From Crossaster papposus (Eukaryota; Echinodermata; Asteroidea; Velatida; Solasteridae), in the NCBI GenBank assembly GCA_037893245.1, contig JBAIAA010000433.1:682001-746000 (forward strand): a DNA stretch of 64,000 nucleotides, read 5' to 3'. The stretch's first letter is position 1. The number at the start of each line of letters is the position of its first letter. The notes below the pieces were generated by a model. That model was not told the DNA's origin, did not search any database, and worked only from the letters and a program-made list of their open reading frames with translations. Both the position numbers and the translations under genes were made by a program. This document shows, one piece after another, positions 13,277 through 25,267 of the stretch.

Positions 13277-15645
13277 GTTCTTCTTGTTCTTGTCCCATAA
13301 ATCGCATAGACTTTGTACACGTTTCTTCTGGAGGTCACTTTTGTCATTAAACATACTTCAATTTCATTGAAACTTTGCACATACTCAGAACTCATACTGA
13401 GCTAGTGCCTAAAACTCGGATGTCATCATGACGTCATCACGTGACACGTGACGTCATCTTAAAGTTTTAATAATTTAATCTTTGAAAATCTATACAAAAT
13501 CAACCGCGAAAGACCGTAACTAGATGTTTGTGGGAATCGATAGAATAATTAAGGATCTTCATTCTATCTCGTGTGCGTAAAATCACGTGACCCTTCCTTC
13601 CGGTCCAAACCGGATGTGGCTTATAATTTGAAAGTGGAAAATGATTTGAACTTACTTTCAACGATGTTAGTCTCTAGCTAGGCTGCGCACTCCAAAAAAG
13701 TGACCGGTGACGTCATAAATTGTTTTAGCGCCCTCTAGCGGCAGGTTGAAAAATGTTTAAAATGAATAATCAGTTGATGTGTGTGGCGAAGTTTGTTCAA
13801 ATCACTTTATAACTGATGTATATAATCAGCTTCATGATAGGAACAGGTTGACGGAAAGAAAAAAATATGACGTCACCAGACCGGAAGTTATAATGAAAAT
13901 ACCTCTTTTACTTTAACAATTCCTCAAAAATTAACCCTGACAGATATAATCTTGTTTTTTGCTCTAAAGGTTAATGCAAAAGTACTTCTCAAACTTCCCT
14001 GTGTTTTGTAGCAAAAGGCGAACTTGGACATACCCTGAGACACCCTTGAAATTTCATGTTTTATGTCCTTGATTGCAAGGCGCAAGTATACGTGTACATT
14101 GTATTGAGCGTACTTGTACGTACGATGTCAGTACGCTCCATACATTGTACAATAGAGGCGGGACACTGGTATCCATTTGTACGGTGACATGCGAAACACG
14201 AGAGTCATCAACATAGGCCATGAGGAAGGGCGCCGCTTACGGCAGGTAGGTAAACGTGCCTTCGGCAACGCAGAACTACGCGTGAATTATACCATAATTA
14301 TAATAGATGTACGCGAACTTTTGCACAAGTACTTTTAACAGAAAACAAATTGGTATTCTCATCAAACTTAACCTCCGTAAATACTCTATAGTGCACTCGT
14401 GCCTTGTGGACAGGCGTCGTGATGACGTCATCATGGGTCATGTGACGTCGTCTTAAACGTGCAATAGATTTAATGTTTGAAAATTAATAAACAAACAACC
14501 GCGTATGATCGGAACTTAAAGTTTGTGGGAATTGATATAATATTAAATCCAGGATCTTCATTTTATCTCGTGTGCGTGAAATCCCGTGACCCTTCCTTCC
14601 GGTCGAAACCGGAAGTGGCTTATAATTTGAAAGTGGACCATAATGTGAACTTAGTTTCAACGATGTTTGTCTCTGGCTAGATAGTGCTTTTCACAAAAAA
14701 TACCGGTAACGCCATAACATGTTACAGCGCCCTCTAGCGGCAGTTTGAAAACTGTTAACAATGAATAACCAGTTGATTGTTTTGCGAAGTTTGCTCAAAT
14801 CACTGTTTAACTGGTTTATATAATCAACATCTTGTTAGGAACAAGTAACTAGACCGAAAGTTACAATGAAAAGACCTTTAAACCTTAAATAATTGCTGAA
14901 AAATCAACCGCGATAGATATAATTCTTTTTTTTGCTTTAAATAGACAAGTTCAGACAGCTCTCGAGCTGTATGTTAATGACGTCACGATGACGTCATCAA
15001 GTATTAGATTGCAAGCAACTAATGATTTGTAGATTTAATCTTTGAAAATCAATATCAAATCAAATGTAACAGATCTGATTTAGATTTTAACGGGAATTGA
15101 TAGAATAATCCAGGGTCTTCATATTCGTATTACATGCAAAATGACTTGACCCTTCCTTCCGGTCCAAACCGGAAGTGCCTTATAATTTGAAAGTTGAAAA
15201 TGATATGAATTTACTTTCAACGATGATAGTCTCTAGGTAGCCTGCACTCTACAAACAAAGTTACCGGTGACGTCATAAATTGTTATAACGCCCTCTAGTG
15301 GCAGGTTGAAAAATGTTTAAAATGAATAATCAGTTCATTTTCGTGGCGAAGTTTGCTCAAATCGCTTTATAATTGGTATTTATAATCAGCATCTGGTTAG
15401 AAACAAGTTGGCGGATAAAAACAAAATAATATGACGTCACTAGACCGGAAATTACAATTAAAAGACCTTTAAACATTTCCGAAAATTAACCGCGAGAGAT
15501 ATAATCCAATTAATAATTTAAAATTTGCAGTTTTGAAAAAATTTAATAAAGAAATTTATTAAATGAAATCAGAAATGTAATGAACAATACCAAAAAAAAA
15601 TGCGAAAAAGCCATATGCTCTGTTCCTTGAACAGACATATCTCTA
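13277..15645 (+). repeat. Type B Helitron-like repeat unit
   Basis: It starts TTCTTCTTG-TTCTTGTCCCATAAATCGCATAGACTTTGTACACG, a variant of the type B start. CTCF-like motifs lie at 13725, 14724 and 15286, with TTCCGGTC/ACCGGAA inverted repeats. It ends with GCGAAAAAGCC, the hairpin and CTAG at 15642-15645. The unit at 22,667-25,267 is a close copy of it. Confidence 0.6.
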
Positions 15646-15950
15646 GTTTTTTTTTGTATTTGTCATTTTTTCCCATAGGATTTGTACACGTTTTTTCTGC
15701 CAATACACTTTGACACTTTAATAAATCCGTTCGACTTAAGACTTAGCATACACCCAGAACACCACCCACAGATGGTCCTGGACGAAATTCGGCACGATTT
15801 GCGTTATTCAAGGTCACGTGACGTGACGTTAAAGGTGTACATTTTTTTTCCATAGGGTTTGTACACGTTTTTCTTTAGACTATTGACTTTGACACTTTCG
15901 TAAATTTGATCGACTTCAAACTTAGCGCATACCTCGACCACCATCCCCAG
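15646..15950 (+). repeat. Type A repeat unit, left part (split by Harbinger)
   Basis: Type A sequence that runs up to CCACCATCCC-CAG and is interrupted by the Harbinger element. It resumes at 22,288 with CTG-GAGGGCCAAG, the sequence expected next in type A modules. The split shows that the Harbinger element arrived after the array had formed. Confidence 0.7.
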
Positions 15951-15966
15951 GGGCCTGTTTCACTAA
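15951..15966 (+). repeat. Harbinger left terminal inverted repeat
   Basis: GGGCCTGTTTCACTAA, perfectly inverted at 22272-22287. The next 150 bases hold many ACTTAG/ACTAAG motifs in both orientations, likely transposase or Myb-protein binding sites (inference). Confidence 0.9.
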
Positions 15967-16281
15967 ACAGTACTTAGTGGAACGGGACTTAGGACCTCCG
16001 CGATGCGTCTTACACTAAGACGGGTCTTACTGACGTCGTGTTCTTGCTTCAGTTCCACTAAACCGTTCTTTAATAAGTCGCGTCTTTACTAAGTCGCATC
16101 TTTACTACGACGCGTTTTTAACAAAAAAAACGTCTCGATTTCGAGTCTACGAAGCTGAATTTCGTGACCTTTGACCTGCCAGAAAAAAAGTTTTGCCGCG
16201 TCAATTTTCGTCTGCCAGCGAAACAACAAAAGTCATCTGAATTGTCGCATTTTAACAGAATTTTGACTACTGTAGGAGAAA

Positions 16282-18874
16282 ATGGGAAAGGTATGGTATT
16301 AACCTTTTTCTTAAGACAACATAGAAGTAAAATATTGAAAGTGACATGATTTAATTTAGTTGAAATTTGTGATTTGTATGCCGATCGAAGAACCGACTGT
16401 TTACAAATACTGTACAATGTTGCACAGTGACATGCATTGCATGCCAGACGGTGTATAAACATCCAAGTACATGTGTAGATTAAATGCGACACTCGTCACT
16501 TTGACTCCTACAATTATTTTAGGCTCTAACTATAAGCATGGATTTGTAACTGTAAATGTGACAATTAAAGCCTAACTTAATATTACTAAGACAGTAAGAC
16601 TAGCAGCAGAAAGAAGACCTACCTAGCCTAGGCTTAGTCATTATAATAATCAGGGCAAAGCCAAGGCAAGGGCAAGGGTCATGCGGCTCCTGAGGCTGAC
16701 TAATACTTGTCAACAGTTTAGTCAGCATAGCCCTAGGCCAGGCCCTACAGGGCCATTGTTATTGAAATGAGGGCTTTAGACTTGGTACATACATTAGGAG
16801 GCATGCAGCTACTCTAGCTTGGTTTTACTACTTTTAATTTGTGTAAAGTTCCATTTATTTTACATTTAGATTTTTTTTCTGAGCTGAGCCTCGTATCCGA
16901 GGCGAGGCGGGTTACCATTATATTAGTAAATTCTATTGAAGTTTTATTCCAGTACACCCCTTCACAATTACAGAGTGCATATGCTCTGACATTTGGCTGC
17001 CATTGTTTACGAGTGAAAGAGCCTAATAAAGTTTGTTTACTCGCAATTCAAAATGGTTGCCATATAAAATGTGAAAGGATGTATTAGAATTTACCTTTTT
17101 AAATAAGTTTCAGAGTGAAATACCCCAAAAAATATTGGTAATGCAGACAGACAGACAGACTAGCTATATCATCATGATGTTGGGCAATTCAGAAAATTAA
17201 AGCTTTTGTGTGCACTCGATTTAATCTTAATAATAGTAGTCATAGATCAATACCTTTGCATTTTTCTCTAATTTTAGGAAAAGCCTAGGAAAAGTAGCAA
17301 GGACTACCAACGGATGGAAATTGAAGCGTTGCTGCAGTTCGTAGCTTCTAAAAAATATGAGCTGTTTGGCACCGGAGGAAAGGGGAGCAGCAAAGAAGAA
17401 AAGGTGAAAGAAAGGTATGGTTGCCTGTTAAAAAAATTATGGAAAACATGACACTTAGCCCTCCTTAAAATGTACCCCTCCCCCCCCCCCCCCCCACCCC
17501 TTATTCCGTCAATATCTAAGGCTACATTAATATTTTGGTATTTAAACAAAAAAGTACAGTTATCCAACTGAAACTTATTTTGCATACCAGTGCAAGCCTG
17601 CAAGGGGTCTACATCATGGGTAAAAATGATAACACTAGTGACAGCACGACATAGCCCTACTTATCCTGCAAACCTTTTATCGGGTGTGCTTAACAACCCA
17701 TGTAGACCCCTAGTGCAACCAACCCAGATTTTAAAAAGCATTTACTGAAAAAGAAGGCCTAAATTTAAAATCTATCTACTTCCACATTATTTCTTTGCAT
17801 AAAGAACTTGGAAAAGAGCAGCACGTGCTCTCAGAGCAGCTGGTGGCCAAGAAAGAGATTGGCAGACAATCAGGAAGAAATGGCGGGACATGGCTTCAAA
17901 AGCAAAAGCACATGCAGCTCCAAGGACAGGTGAGTGTGATTCTAAATAGGGGAGATTATGGTGAGTTGGAACAGTTTTTAGAAAATTGTCTAGGCAGCAC
18001 ACCACTAAATAATTTAATATTTAGTGTTGTGCGGCCTTTGAATAAAACACTGACAAATTGTCCAAAAATACTTTTGCCTAATTCTTATTGGTACAATTTC
18101 TTCACTTTTCAGGTGGTGGGCCACCCCCAAAGACAAATGACGTTCACGACAGAGTCTTGGTCATTTTAGCCAAGGAGGTCGTCGACGGAATTTTGCCAGA
18201 AGATGATGCGCCAAATTCACAGGTATTCCTTAAGGAGATTCATAAACATTGAGATATGTGGGGTATGCATGTTTTTATATCAAATTAAAGAGCCCATCAT
18301 AATCTTTTATTTGATGGGTCTTACGGTGATATTGAAAATTGTTAAATAGCTATGAAGAATCTTGAAAATTGGGTTTAAAATGAAAAAGGGTGACAATTTG
18401 TGTTTTCAACGGGGTCCTGATTGCTTTGACTAAGTTTGTTTTTCAGAACTATACTTTATTAATTTCTATTGTGGTTTTTTTTGCGAACAGGATTCAGAGG
18501 CTACAGATGTCAGTGTGTCCCAAGATGAGAACAGTCATCAAGTCTCTCAAGCCCAGCCTCAATTTGTAGCGCCACCGTCTCAGGCACATTCTACTCAGCC
18601 TCGGTCTCTGTCGTGTTCTGGTACTAGTAGTAGTAGAAATAGTAGTAGTGGTACAACCAGGCCATCTAATACATCGGAAACACAGAGACCTGCACAGATC
18701 AGGCAATTAGAAATACAGGAGGAGTTGCTGAGAATTCAACAGGCTAAATTAAAGGTTAAACAACAACAGGTACAAATAAGCCAATCCATTTTACAAGAAT
18801 TTAAAAATCTCAATAATACCTTCCTAGCAAATCAGCCCACAGTCATGGATCTGCTCATTTCAACTCAACAATAA
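16282..18874 (+). CDS. Harbinger Myb/SANT-like DNA-binding protein, five exons
   Basis: The coding exons are 16282-16290, 17278-17414, 17805-17929, 18113-18222 and 18491-18874, all with GT-AG introns and matching phases, giving 254 residues with no break. The start MGK-EKPRKSSKDYQRMEIEALL is made by joining a 9-nt first coding exon. Residues about 10-80 form a trihelix/Myb-SANT-like domain, with the late W-x2-I-x-K-W-R-D-M helix (WQTIRKKWRDM). A proline-containing acidic linker follows (exon 4), then an S/T/Q-rich stretch and a C-terminal coiled coil rich in Q, L and K. In PIF/Harbinger elements such a protein binds the element ends and helps bring the transposase into the nucleus. The exon structure is my reading from splice signals; the tiny first exon is the least certain part. 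Confidence 0.85.
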
Positions 18875-19355
18875 TAATTTTTATTCATTAACAACATTCA
18901 ACAACATTAACAGTATTTTAACGTTGCTTCGGGCCTGTTGAAGGCCAAATATGAGCGCCTGATGCTAAATTCATTTCAAGCTTACTTGAGTTGAAGAGTT
19001 CCCCAGTCTGTGACAACACGGAAAGACTAGTTACTTACAGAAAACCTTTGATATTCAATGGTTAGACAGATGAGAGCATTTTATTATATCAACTTGTTAT
19101 GTTAAGTTAAAATTTGTGATGTATCATACAACTCCTATATGTTTTGGCTGCTTGCTGCGATCACCAAGTCCGCATTACGCAAGGTAGAGAATTGTTTTGT
19201 CCGAGAAATACACATTTAAATAATAGTAACACTAACACACTTTTAAAAATTATGGTCCTGTATTAAGGTAGAATTTTAACCTGAAAAAGTTTAATACATG
19301 ACAAGTGAGGGAATGCTTTGATTATATCGCACTAAATTGGAACCAACATAAACAT
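18875..19355. other. Gap between the convergent Harbinger genes
   Basis: AT-rich sequence between the stop of the Myb-like gene and the stop of the transposase gene. It should hold the two 3' UTRs. I see no ORF and no clear repeat. Confidence 0.5.
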
Positions 19356-22015
19356 TTAGAAAAATTCCCGGACAATTTGGTCTCGAGCCGCTATGGCTGC
19401 TGCACCAGGTTGACCTTGGTAGTCATCTGCTTGATCTGGACGAGGCTGAACAAAGTAATCTTGTGGCTCTCCCATCTCTTTGGCCAGGTTGAATAGAACT
19501 GTGCAGGCGACAATAGTGCGGCATGCATTATTTGGTTTGACACGAAGCCCAACAGCTAGACACGGAAACTTGGCCTTTATTTGCCCGTTGACCTGCTCTA
19601 TAAAGACTCGTGTTTTTGGATGAGCTCTGAAAAAATAAAAAGAACGACATTCATTCAAAATGTTAAATGTTGCTTTACAATCTCCAGTAATACCCCTAAA
19701 ACGCTTAGAAATAAGAAAAGTACAGGTGGTCCTGACACTACTATCGGTTGATCTCCTAAAGTTAATGTTTCAGATAGCCCGATGTTGCTAATTGGATTTC
19801 GAAATTGCTATCTACAGTAGATAGCATATAAAAAGTAGGCATGGCTTTCTGCTGTAGATAGCGCCTAAAAGGTGGTTTTTATAATTACATGTACATGTAT
19901 AGCTATCTAAAGTAGATTATTTATAATTGGTGTCAATGTTGTTCACATAGCAGGTGGTCAGGATATTTATTTCTACAATAATTAGCTTATACAAATTGGT
20001 TTAAATTTTAAAAGTCAGCACAAAACAGAAGGTCCCGACCATATTATTTGTTTTATGCTGAACATTGATGTAGCTCATACCGGTACCAGTGGCCAATATT
20101 ATAAAACTTTATAAAACTTTAATCCAAATCAAGTTAGAATGTTTAAGGTGATTTAGGAACTTCAAATTGATATTAGATTTTTAGTTGTTTGGTAACTAAT
20201 AAATTGTATCACTCTTAATTTCCAGACCCAGCTGAAACCCCAAAGCTTGAATGGAGTTAAAGTTGATTTTAAAGTTTTATGAAATTGGCCACTGGTAATA
20301 CCTGTAAAAGGTGGTGCCGACGTTGCTTTCTACTACAGTAGATAGTTTGCTATATTTTGTTTCAACATTATTATCTGCACTAGATAGCATAGCAGGTGAT
20401 TCGACGATCGACATTGCTATCTTCAGTAGACAGTTTAAAAATACTATCAAGAGTACTACCAAGAGTACTGCTTGTTTGGGTTGAGTTTGCAATTTGATTG
20501 TATACTTGCCTGTTATAGGCATATTCTGCAGGTGTCCTTGGGTTTAAAATTGGTGTTATGAGCCAAGGCTTGAGTGGGTATCCACCATCACCAACGAGGA
20601 TGCCTTCCTTTCTGCCAGCCTCAAACTCTGCAGCGATGTTGCTGTGTTTGAGGATCCGACTATCGTGGGTTGATCCTGGCCATCTGGCAACCACATTGGT
20701 TATCTTGTATTTTGTGTTGCACATTAGTTGCACATTTATCGATTTCCGCCGCTTTCTATTTACATACACATATGCGTCGTCTCCGTATCTGTGGATTGGT
20801 TGAACAAATTTAGAAGTTGCAGTCAGTTGTTAGAAAATTATGTTAATATGCTACAAATGTTAATATTATGAATTATAATTTTTCTGTAAAATGTTGGCAA
20901 TAAATCAGCAAAAAGGACATTTGATTCTGTTATTCATTTGAAAATGTCCATTGCAGTAGTATAACTGTAATCTTGGCTATAAATACTTCATGCCCTACAG
21001 CACGTTTCACAAGATGCACAAAGTTGCACAAGTTGCATACAAAAGTTTAACATATTGCGTAAAAAAAAGTTGCATAAAGAAGTTTAACAAGTTGGGTAAA
21101 AAGTTACACAAGTTGCATATAAAGTTACACAAGCTACGTAAACAACTACACAAGTTGTGTAAAAATGTTACACATGTAAAAAAAAATTAACAAGATGCAT
21201 ACAAAATGTGTTCACGAACTTTACATAACGTTTGAAACAAAAATTACACGAAATGAATATTTTGTTGCACAAGTTGGTTCAAGTTGGCTTATAATGTTAC
21301 ACAGTTTATATGTTACACGACATTTACGCATTTTTTACGCAGCAGATATACAGTGTATTCTACTTTTTTGTTTACACGCGCATGGTTAATATATTTTACC
21401 CCACTGTACCCCGGTACTGTACCCTTTCCCCATAGATTATTCTAACGTGTGACAAACCGCATGCCTGCTATCTTGTGAACTTCATTGTGTGCTTTCAATG
21501 TTTTAATGATTTCAAATAAAATAGACTTACTTTGCACCCCTCAACAAAACATGAGTGCAATCAACGGCACTCACAACTTGGGGCATACCGCTTACAGCAT
21601 AGAAGTCAGCTTGAGTGGCCGCAACTTCAGCTGGGGTTGTTGGAAATGAAATGATGTCATCTTTCATCCGCACAAGAAGACTGTTCACCCGGCGGACAAT
21701 CCTGCTTGCGCTAGCCTTGCTGATGCCGTGATGGTCACCATGGTTGTTGTGAACGGTGCCACTGGCGTAGAATTTCAGCACCGTAAATACTTGCATCCGC
21801 CCATCGATGGCATGACTTCTCGAGGTTTGCCGATCCAATTGCGGAGCCAAGATGTCTAAAATTTGCATTACACCTCTTCTCGTAAACCTATACCGCTCGT
21901 ACATTTCATCTTCATTGTATTTATCCAGAGGGTTTTGCCTGTCGCGAAAAACTCGCTCTCGACGAAGTCCTCTGGCCACCCGATCGCCCAGCAATATTTG
22001 CAGATCGGCCATCAT
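19356..22015 (-). CDS. Harbinger DDE transposase, three exons
   Basis: Exons run 22015-21531, 20788-20510 and 19626-19356, giving 344 residues without breaks. Start: the ATGATGGCC at 22015, since the upstream in-frame codon is GTG. Intron 1 is GT-AG. Intron 2 uses a GC donor (AG|GCAAGT) with an AG acceptor, and this is the only reading that keeps the frame. The catalytic triad of the DDE_Tnp_4/HARBI1-like fold is visible: D152 in SAVDCTHV, D229 in VGDGGYPL and E265 in VFIEQVNG. The N-terminal 120 residues are helical with a helix-turn-helix-like segment (GISKASASRIVRRV). It cuts and rejoins the element at its terminal repeats. With all catalytic residues and splice sites kept, activity is possible but unproven. 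Confidence 0.88.
19795..20440. repeat. Short imperfect palindromes in transposase intron 2
   Basis: Copies and variants of GCTATCTACAGTAGATAGC recur in both orientations (for example 19808-19826, 19847-19861, 19902-19916, 20328-20348, 20380-20393, 20417-20433). Each can pair with itself or with the others. Confidence 0.6.
20990..21190 (+). repeat. Degenerate minisatellite in transposase intron 1
   Basis: Imperfect tandem repeats of about 17-20 bp around AAGTT-ACACAAGTTGC. The open frame here, rich in K, H and L, is a by-product of the repeat. Confidence 0.65.
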
Positions 22016-22271
22016 CCAGTAACACACTGATTTACTTTAGTAAACAACAACTTTTAAATTTGGCGCGAAATCGATCACATGATAATTTACACTAAGAACA
22101 GTTCCTACGTCCCGTCTCGACGAGACGTAGGCTAAGATCTGTATGCAACTTAGTGAGATGGGTACTAAGTGCCGTATGCGTCTTAGTGGTCTTTGTGAAA
22201 CTCCCGCTAAGATGTATCTTACACTAAGTCCTATAACCGGACTTAAGGATGCTTAAGACGCATCTTAGTGC
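22016..22271. promoter_or_regulatory. Harbinger right subterminal region and transposase upstream region
   Basis: Between the transposase start and the right TIR lies a region with a CGTCTCGACGAGACG palindrome (about 22112-22127) and repeated CTTAG/CTAAG motifs, mirroring the left end. It probably holds the transposase promoter and transposase-binding repeats. Confidence 0.5.
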
Positions 22272-22287
22272 TTAGTGAAACAGGCCC
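22272..22287 (-). repeat. Harbinger right terminal inverted repeat
   Basis: TTAGTGAAACAGGCCC, the exact inverse of 15951-15966, followed by CTG and then the resumed type A repeat. Confidence 0.9.
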
Positions 22288-22666
22288 CTGGAGGGCCAAG
22301 GGAAAAATCGTAATAATGACGTCATCGTGGGTCATGTGACGTCACATTAAAGGTTCAGTTTTAAGGACCCTCCATCTCTAGAAGTACATGTCCGATTGGG
22401 GTCAAACTTGGTATGCAAGTATTTCAGGATGTGTTACAGACGAAAATTAAGATGACATCATGATGACATCATCGGGTATCATGTGACCTCACATTAAAGG
22501 TTCAATTTTCCCCATAGGATTTGTACACGTTTTTTTCAACCAATTTATCTTTGGCACTAAATTCGATCGACTTTAGACTTGGCACACACTTAGACCACCA
22601 TACAAATATTGAAAGGCATTTTAGACATGCGAAACAGCTCTGTGTTTGTCCACAAACACATTTCTA
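22288..22666 (+). repeat. Type A repeat unit, right part
   Basis: Continues the type A unit interrupted at 15,950, starting within the GGAGGGCCAAG segment. It ends with CGAAACAGCTC, the TGTGTTTGT hairpin and CTAG at 22663-22666. Confidence 0.7.
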
Positions 22667-25267
22667 GTTTCTTCTTCTTGTTGTTCTTGTCCCATAAATC
22701 GCATAGACTTTGTACATGTTTCTTCTGGAGGTCACTTTTGTCATTAAACATACTTCAATTTCATTGAAACTTTGCACATACTCAGAACTCATACTGAGCT
22801 AGTGCCTAAAACTCGGATGTCATCATGACGTCATCACGTGACACGTGACGTCATCTTAAAGTTTTAATAATTTAATCTTTGAAAATCTATACAAAATCAA
22901 CCGCGAAAGACCGTAACTAGATGTTTGTGGGAATCGACAGAATAATTAAGGATCTTCATTTTATCTCGTGTGCGTAAAATCACGTGACCCTTCCTTCCGG
23001 TCCAAACCGGAAGTGGCTCATAATTTGAAAGTGGAAAATGATTTGAACTTACTTTCAACGATGTTAGTCTCTAGTTAGGCTGCACTCTCTAAAAAAGTGA
23101 CCGGTGACGTCATAAATTGTTTTAGCGCCCTCTAGCGGCAGGTTGAAAAATGTTTAAAATGAATAATCAGTTGATGTGTGTGGCGAAGTTTGTTCAAATC
23201 ACTTTATAACTGATGTATATAATCAGCTTCATGATAGGAACAGGTTGACGGAAAGAAACAAATATGACGTCACCAGACCGGAAGTTATAATGAAAATACC
23301 TCTTTTACTTTAACAATTCCTAAAAAATTAACCCTGACAGATATAATCTTGTTTTTTGCTATAAAGGTTAACGTAAAAGTACTTCTCAAACTTCCCTGTG
23401 TTTTGTAGCAAAAGGCGAACCTGGACATACCCTGAGACACCCTTGAAATTTCATGTTTTATGTCCTTGATTGCAAGGCGCAAGTATACGTGTACATTGTA
23501 TTGAGCGTACTCGTACGTACGATGTCAGTACGCTCCATACATTGTACAATAGAGAAGGGAAAGCGGGACACTGGTATCCATTTGTACGGTGACATGTGAA
23601 ACACGAGAGTCATAAACATAGGCCATGAGGAAGGGCGCCGCTTACGGCAGGTAGGTAAACGTGCCTTTGGCAACGCAGAACTACGCGTGAATTAAACCAT
23701 ATACTAGATGTACGCGAACTTTTGCACAAGTACTTTTAACAGAAAACAAATTGGTATTCTCATCAAACTTAACCTCCGTAAATACTCTATAGTGCACTCG
23801 TGCCTTGTGGACAGGCGTCGTGATAACGTCATCATGGGTCACGTGACGTCGTCTTAAACGTGCAATAGATTTAATGTTTGAAAATTAATACATCATCAAC
23901 CGCGTATGATCGGAACTTAAAGTTTGTGGGAATTGATATAATATTAAATCCAGGATCATCATTTTATCTCGTGTGCGTAAAATCCCGTGACCCTTTCCTC
24001 CGGTCGAAACCGGAAGTGGCTTATAATTTGAAAGTGGACCATAATGTGAACTTAGTTTCAACGATGTTAGTCTCTGGCTAGATAGTGCTTTTCACACAAA
24101 AATACCGGTGACGTCATAACATGTTACAGCGCCCTCTAGCGCCAGGTTAAAAACTGTGAAAATGAATAATCAGTTGATGTGTGTGGCGAAGTTTGCTCAA
24201 ATCACTTTATATCTGGTGTATATAATCGTCCTCATGTTTGGAACAAGTTGGCAGAGAGAATAAAATATGACGTCACTAGACCGGAAGTTACAATGAAAAG
24301 ACCTTTAAACCTTAAATAATTGCTGAAAAATCAACCGCGATAGATATAATTCTTTGTTTTGCTTTAAATAGACAAGTTCAGACAGCTCTCGAGCTTTATG
24401 TTAATGACGTCACGATGACGTCATCAAGTATCAGATTACAAGCAACTAATGATTTGTAGATTTAATCTTTGAAAATCAATATAAAATCAACTGTAACAAA
24501 TCTGATTTAGATTTTAACGGAAATTGTTAGAATAATCCAGGGTCTTTATATTTTGTATTACATGCAAAATGACTTGACCCTTTCTTCCGGTCCAAACCGG
24601 AAGTGCCTTATAATTGAAAGTTCGAAATGATATGAACTTACTTTCAACGATGATAGTCTCTGGCTAGGCTGCACTAACACAGAAGTTACCGGTGACGTCA
24701 TAAATTGTTATAGCGCCCTCTAGTGGCAGGTTGCAAAATGTTTTTAATTAATAATCAGTTGATGTGTGTGGCAAAGTTTGCTCAAATCGCTTTATAACTG
24801 GTATTTATAAACCGCATCTTGTTAGGAATAAGTTGGCGCGATAGATATAATCCCGATTTTCGCTTCAAATAACAAAGTTAAGACAGCTCTTGAGCGTTCT
24901 GTTAATGACGTCACGATGACGTCATCCGGTATCAAATTACAAGTAACCAATGATTACTGGATTTAATCTTCAAAAATCAATATAAAATCAACTGTAAAAG
25001 ATCCGATTTTGATGTTTACAGTAATTGATAGAGTAATCCATGGTCTTCATATTTCGTATATCATGCAAAATAATTTGACCCTTCCTTCCGGTCTAAACCG
25101 AAAGTGCCTGAATATCAACCGCGAGAGGTATGATCAATTACTTTCTTTTTCAATTTATTTTTTGTATACAATGAAAATTAAATGAACAGAATCATAAATG
25201 TAATGAACAATGAACAAAAAATGCGAAAAAGCCATATGCTCTGTTCATAGAACAGACATATTTCTAT
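22667..25267 (+). repeat. Type B Helitron-like repeat unit
   Basis: A close copy of 13,277-15,645 with the same start (TTCTTGTCCCATAAATCGCA), TTCCGGTC/ACCGGAA inverted repeats and CTCF-like motifs (about 23122, 24127, 24711). The last site reads GCGCCCTCTAGTGGCAG. Near its 3' end the hairpin is followed by CTAT (about 25264-25267), a mutated CTAG. Confidence 0.6.

Larger units (their letters stand above)
15951..22287. mobile_element. Harbinger-type DNA transposon, two genes, apparently intact
   Basis: A 6.3-kb element with perfect 16-bp terminal inverted repeats, GGGCCTGTTTCACTAA, at 15951-15966 and 22272-22287. The flanks are CAG on the left and CTG on the right, in keeping with a CWG-like 3-bp target; the two are not identical, so duplication with one mutation or a palindromic TIR extension is inferred. 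Inside are the two genes typical of PIF/Harbinger: a Myb/SANT-like DNA-binding protein (+) and a DDE transposase (-), convergent, with 3' ends about 0.5 kb apart. Both gene models are free of stops and frameshifts. Both subterminal regions are rich in CTTAG/CTAAG motifs. Confidence 0.9.
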
